A stretch of 14,006 bases of DNA from CAYRRR01 sp964426755 (GTDB taxonomy: Bacteria; Patescibacteriota; Saccharimonadia; Saccharimonadales; JAGQNJ01), in the NCBI GenBank assembly GCA_964426755.1, contig CAYRRR010000014.1, forward strand, positions 1 through 14,006, read 5' to 3'. The notes under the pieces were generated by a model. It was not told the origin of the DNA. It searched no databases and saw only the letters and a program-made list of their open reading frames with translations. This document shows positions 12,838 to 14,006 of this stretch, one piece after another. Numbering within the stretch: the stretch's first letter is position 1; every line of letters begins with the position of its first letter. A program made the position numbers and the translations under genes.

Positions 12838-13527
12838 CGTGAACATTCCAGGAGCGACCTGGCATAGCTCCCACTTGATCAGGCCGGCCAGCTCCCGGAT
12901 CTCCTGAGCCGCGTGCGGGGAGTCCCGCTTGGCGAGGAACTCCAGCCACGCCCGGCCGTTGCCAGTCACGTAGAACTCCGTGTGCGTCCCCTCGGGGAGC
13001 ACGTAGCGCGCGGCGTCGTGAGCCTCCTTGCGCTTGAAGCCGTTGGCCATCAGGTGCCCGACGACATCCCCGTACAGCTCCTTGGCTTCCCCCTGAAGCT
13101 TGAGGATCCGTACCTGAAGGTCCCGCGCGTCGTCCCCCAGCAGGGCTGAGGGGATCACCATTTGAGAGTCGCCCTCCCAGCAGTAGCGCTGCGAGCGCAC
13201 GGAGAAGCTCAGGTGCCGGTGACGGGTGATCTCTGCCAGCAGGGCCCGGCTGACCTCGGCCACGTGGAACGTGAAGTTAGAGTGCTCCAGGACGCTGAAG
13301 TGGAGCTGCCGCTTGATGTTGGCCAAGTAGTCGGCGTTGTTGCGGGTGGCCGGGTTGGGCAGGTCGAAGGAGTCGTAGCAGACGCGCCCAGCCGCTTCGG
13401 GCAACAGATCGGCGTCGTCAACGTACGGGCTACCGAGGCTCTGCTCCCGCTCACCCATCTCCGTGCCCTTCAACCGGTCGTAGAACTCGGGGGCGACGAT
13501 CGGGTGGGAAACAAGGGTGACCTTCAT
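12829..13527 (-). CDS. thyX: Flavin-dependent thymidylate synthase ThyX
   Basis: A 232-residue protein, the usual size for ThyX. It makes dTMP from dUMP with methylenetetrahydrofolate and reduced FAD, supplying thymidine nucleotides for phage DNA. The hallmark RHRX7S motif is present as RHRHLSFSVRS with Arg102, His103, Arg104 and Ser112, followed by QRY. The N-terminal part has the expected VLEHSNFTFHV segment (the E-H before the substrate site), and the C-terminal part has ARYVLPEGTHTEFYVTGNGRAWLEFLAKR. The ATG at 13527 overlaps the stop of the DUF3310 gene by four bases (ATGA), so the two are coupled. No key residue is missing, so the enzyme should be active. Confidence 0.95.
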   Translation of the reverse strand: MKVTLVSHPIVAPEFYDRLKGTEMGEREQSLGSPYVDDADLLPEAAGRVCYDSFDLPNPATRNNADYLANIKRQLHFSVLEHSNFTFHVAEVSRALLAEITRHRHLSFSVRSQRYCWEGDSQMVIPSALLGDDARDLQVRILKLQGEAKELYGDVVGHLMANGFKRKEAHDAARYVLPEGTHTEFYVTGNGRAWLEFLAKRDSPHAAQEIRELAGLIKWELCQVAPGMFTSD

Positions 13528-13787
13528 GCGTCTCCGTCCAAGGTCGGGGAGCCTGCGTCAGGCTCGGGATCCAGGCCGTACTTCTCGGGGTGGGCGGTGG
13601 CGTCCTTGATCAGGAAGTCGATGTACTGAGCAGCCTTGCGGAGATCGGTCACGCCGCCCTTGGCTTGCCACCGGCTGATGTACTTGAGGACGTTGCCCTC
13701 GACGTAGCCAAGCTTGTTGGCGAGGATGTAGTCGATCGGTTCGATGGGGAGCTTGTAGTGCGATCCTCCGAACTGGGGGCGGCTCAC
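13524..13787 (-). CDS. DUF3310 (SaV-like) protein
   Basis: An 87-residue protein from the GTG at 13787 with GGAGGTG close upstream. The family core is clear: HYKLPIEPIDYILANKLGYVEGNVLKYISRW, then GGVTDLRKAAQYIDFLI, at residues about 10-63. DUF3310 proteins are widespread in phages, often annotated as nucleotide kinase-like, but without a firm function. The pairing with ThyX suggests a part in nucleotide metabolism. The start overlaps the preceding stop by four bases (GTGA). The C-terminal 20 residues are acidic and probably disordered. Confidence 0.88.
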   Translation of the reverse strand: MSRPQFGGSHYKLPIEPIDYILANKLGYVEGNVLKYISRWQAKGGVTDLRKAAQYIDFLIKDATAHPEKYGLDPEPDAGSPTLDGDA

Positions 13788-14006
13788 TCGGTCACCTCCG
13801 CGTCGGCGTTCTTGAGCGGGCTCATCCGGTGCCGGTAGATCCAGTAGACGCCGTGCGCCAGCGCGTCTCGGGGGTGCTGGGGGCCGGGGTAGTCGAAGTC
13901 TGGGCCCCGGTAAGCGCCCTTGCCCGAGCCCAGCGAGCGATCCTTCATCTTCCAGCCGGTCGCCTCGGCGATGCTGCGGGCCTCCTTCTTGATGTCCGCC
14001 CGCTGG
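13784..14006 (-). CDS. Hypothetical protein, C-terminal part (5' end outside window)
   Basis: The last 73 residues of a minus-strand gene entering from the right edge; no stop occurs up to 14006, although an ATG internal to the fragment (MKDRSL) exists. The visible part begins QRADIKKEARSIAEATGWKMK and contains DFDYPGPQHPRDALAHGVYWIYRHR, a basic amphipathic end with several Tyr, His and Arg residues. The family is not recognised. Its stop overlaps the DUF3310 start (GTGA), so it belongs to the same coupled operon and may also act in nucleotide or DNA metabolism. Confidence 0.72.
   Translation of the reverse strand, partial: QRADIKKEARSIAEATGWKMKDRSLGSGKGAYRGPDFDYPGPQHPRDALAHGVYWIYRHRMSPLKNADAEVTE

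Noticed and set aside
1..14006. CRISPR array or tRNA gene
   Set aside because: No series of regularly spaced short repeats and no tRNA-like cloverleaf was noticed on reading; a tRNAscan or CRISPR search would be needed to exclude cryptic ones.

Overview
The window looks like part of the genome of a temperate, siphovirus-type tailed phage of a high-GC actinobacterium, Streptomyces or a relative being the most likely host. The evidence is the high GC, the dense overlapping genes with ATG, GTG and TTG starts, a tape measure protein ending in an NlpC/P60-type peptidase, an actinophage-type tail-tip protein, a lysis module, and a repressor with a divergent control region next to ThyX and a DUF3310 protein. 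No integrase, terminase, portal or tRNA gene is visible. The sequence is a scaffold: two runs of exactly 100 N (8470-8569 and 9997-10096) are almost certainly placeholders for gaps of unknown length, and one joins two open frames that may not be a single gene.

Left part, 1-9193, all on the plus strand, reads as one late operon. It holds the C-terminal part of the tape measure protein with two cell-wall-directed domains, a 718-residue tail-tip/minor tail protein carrying repeated acidic peptides, a small Cys-rich protein, a small coiled-coil protein, and four tandem paralogs of about 180 residues each (probable tail fibre or tail surface proteins). A small membrane protein (probable holin) follows, then a large modular lysin (CHAP, two peptidoglycan-binding domains, acidic Pro/Glu linker, GH16 glycosidase). 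After the first gap comes the C-terminal part of a GH25-like muramidase. A strong hairpin terminator closes the operon at 9196-9233.

Middle part, 9246-11771. A DnaQ-like exonuclease with a C-terminal zinc ribbon lies on the plus strand, then the second gap. On the minus strand a set of small genes runs leftward from 11771 to the gap: three unrecognised small proteins, a perfect 14-bp inverted repeat, a 66-residue protein, a DUF7455-like zinc protein and an HNH endonuclease cut by the gap.

Right part, 11772-14006. A 258-bp divergent control region contains a candidate leftward promoter overlapped by an inverted repeat, a rightward promoter candidate, and a duplicated arrangement of GATGCAA plus an AGATCT-centred palindrome at 52-53 bp spacing. 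A Cro/C1-type repressor gene and an overlapping two-helix membrane protein gene run rightward. Converging on them from the right edge is a tightly coupled minus-strand operon: an unrecognised partial gene, a DUF3310 protein and ThyX.

The layout suggests that the repressor unit is the lysogeny side of a switch, that the leftward small genes and the ThyX operon are early functions, and that the left part is the late structural and lysis block. The most unusual items are the four-member tail paralog array, the acidic repeat inserted in a carbohydrate-binding-like domain, the GH16 domain fused to a CHAP lysin, and the duplicated operator-like layout. Nothing here demonstrates a wholly new system.
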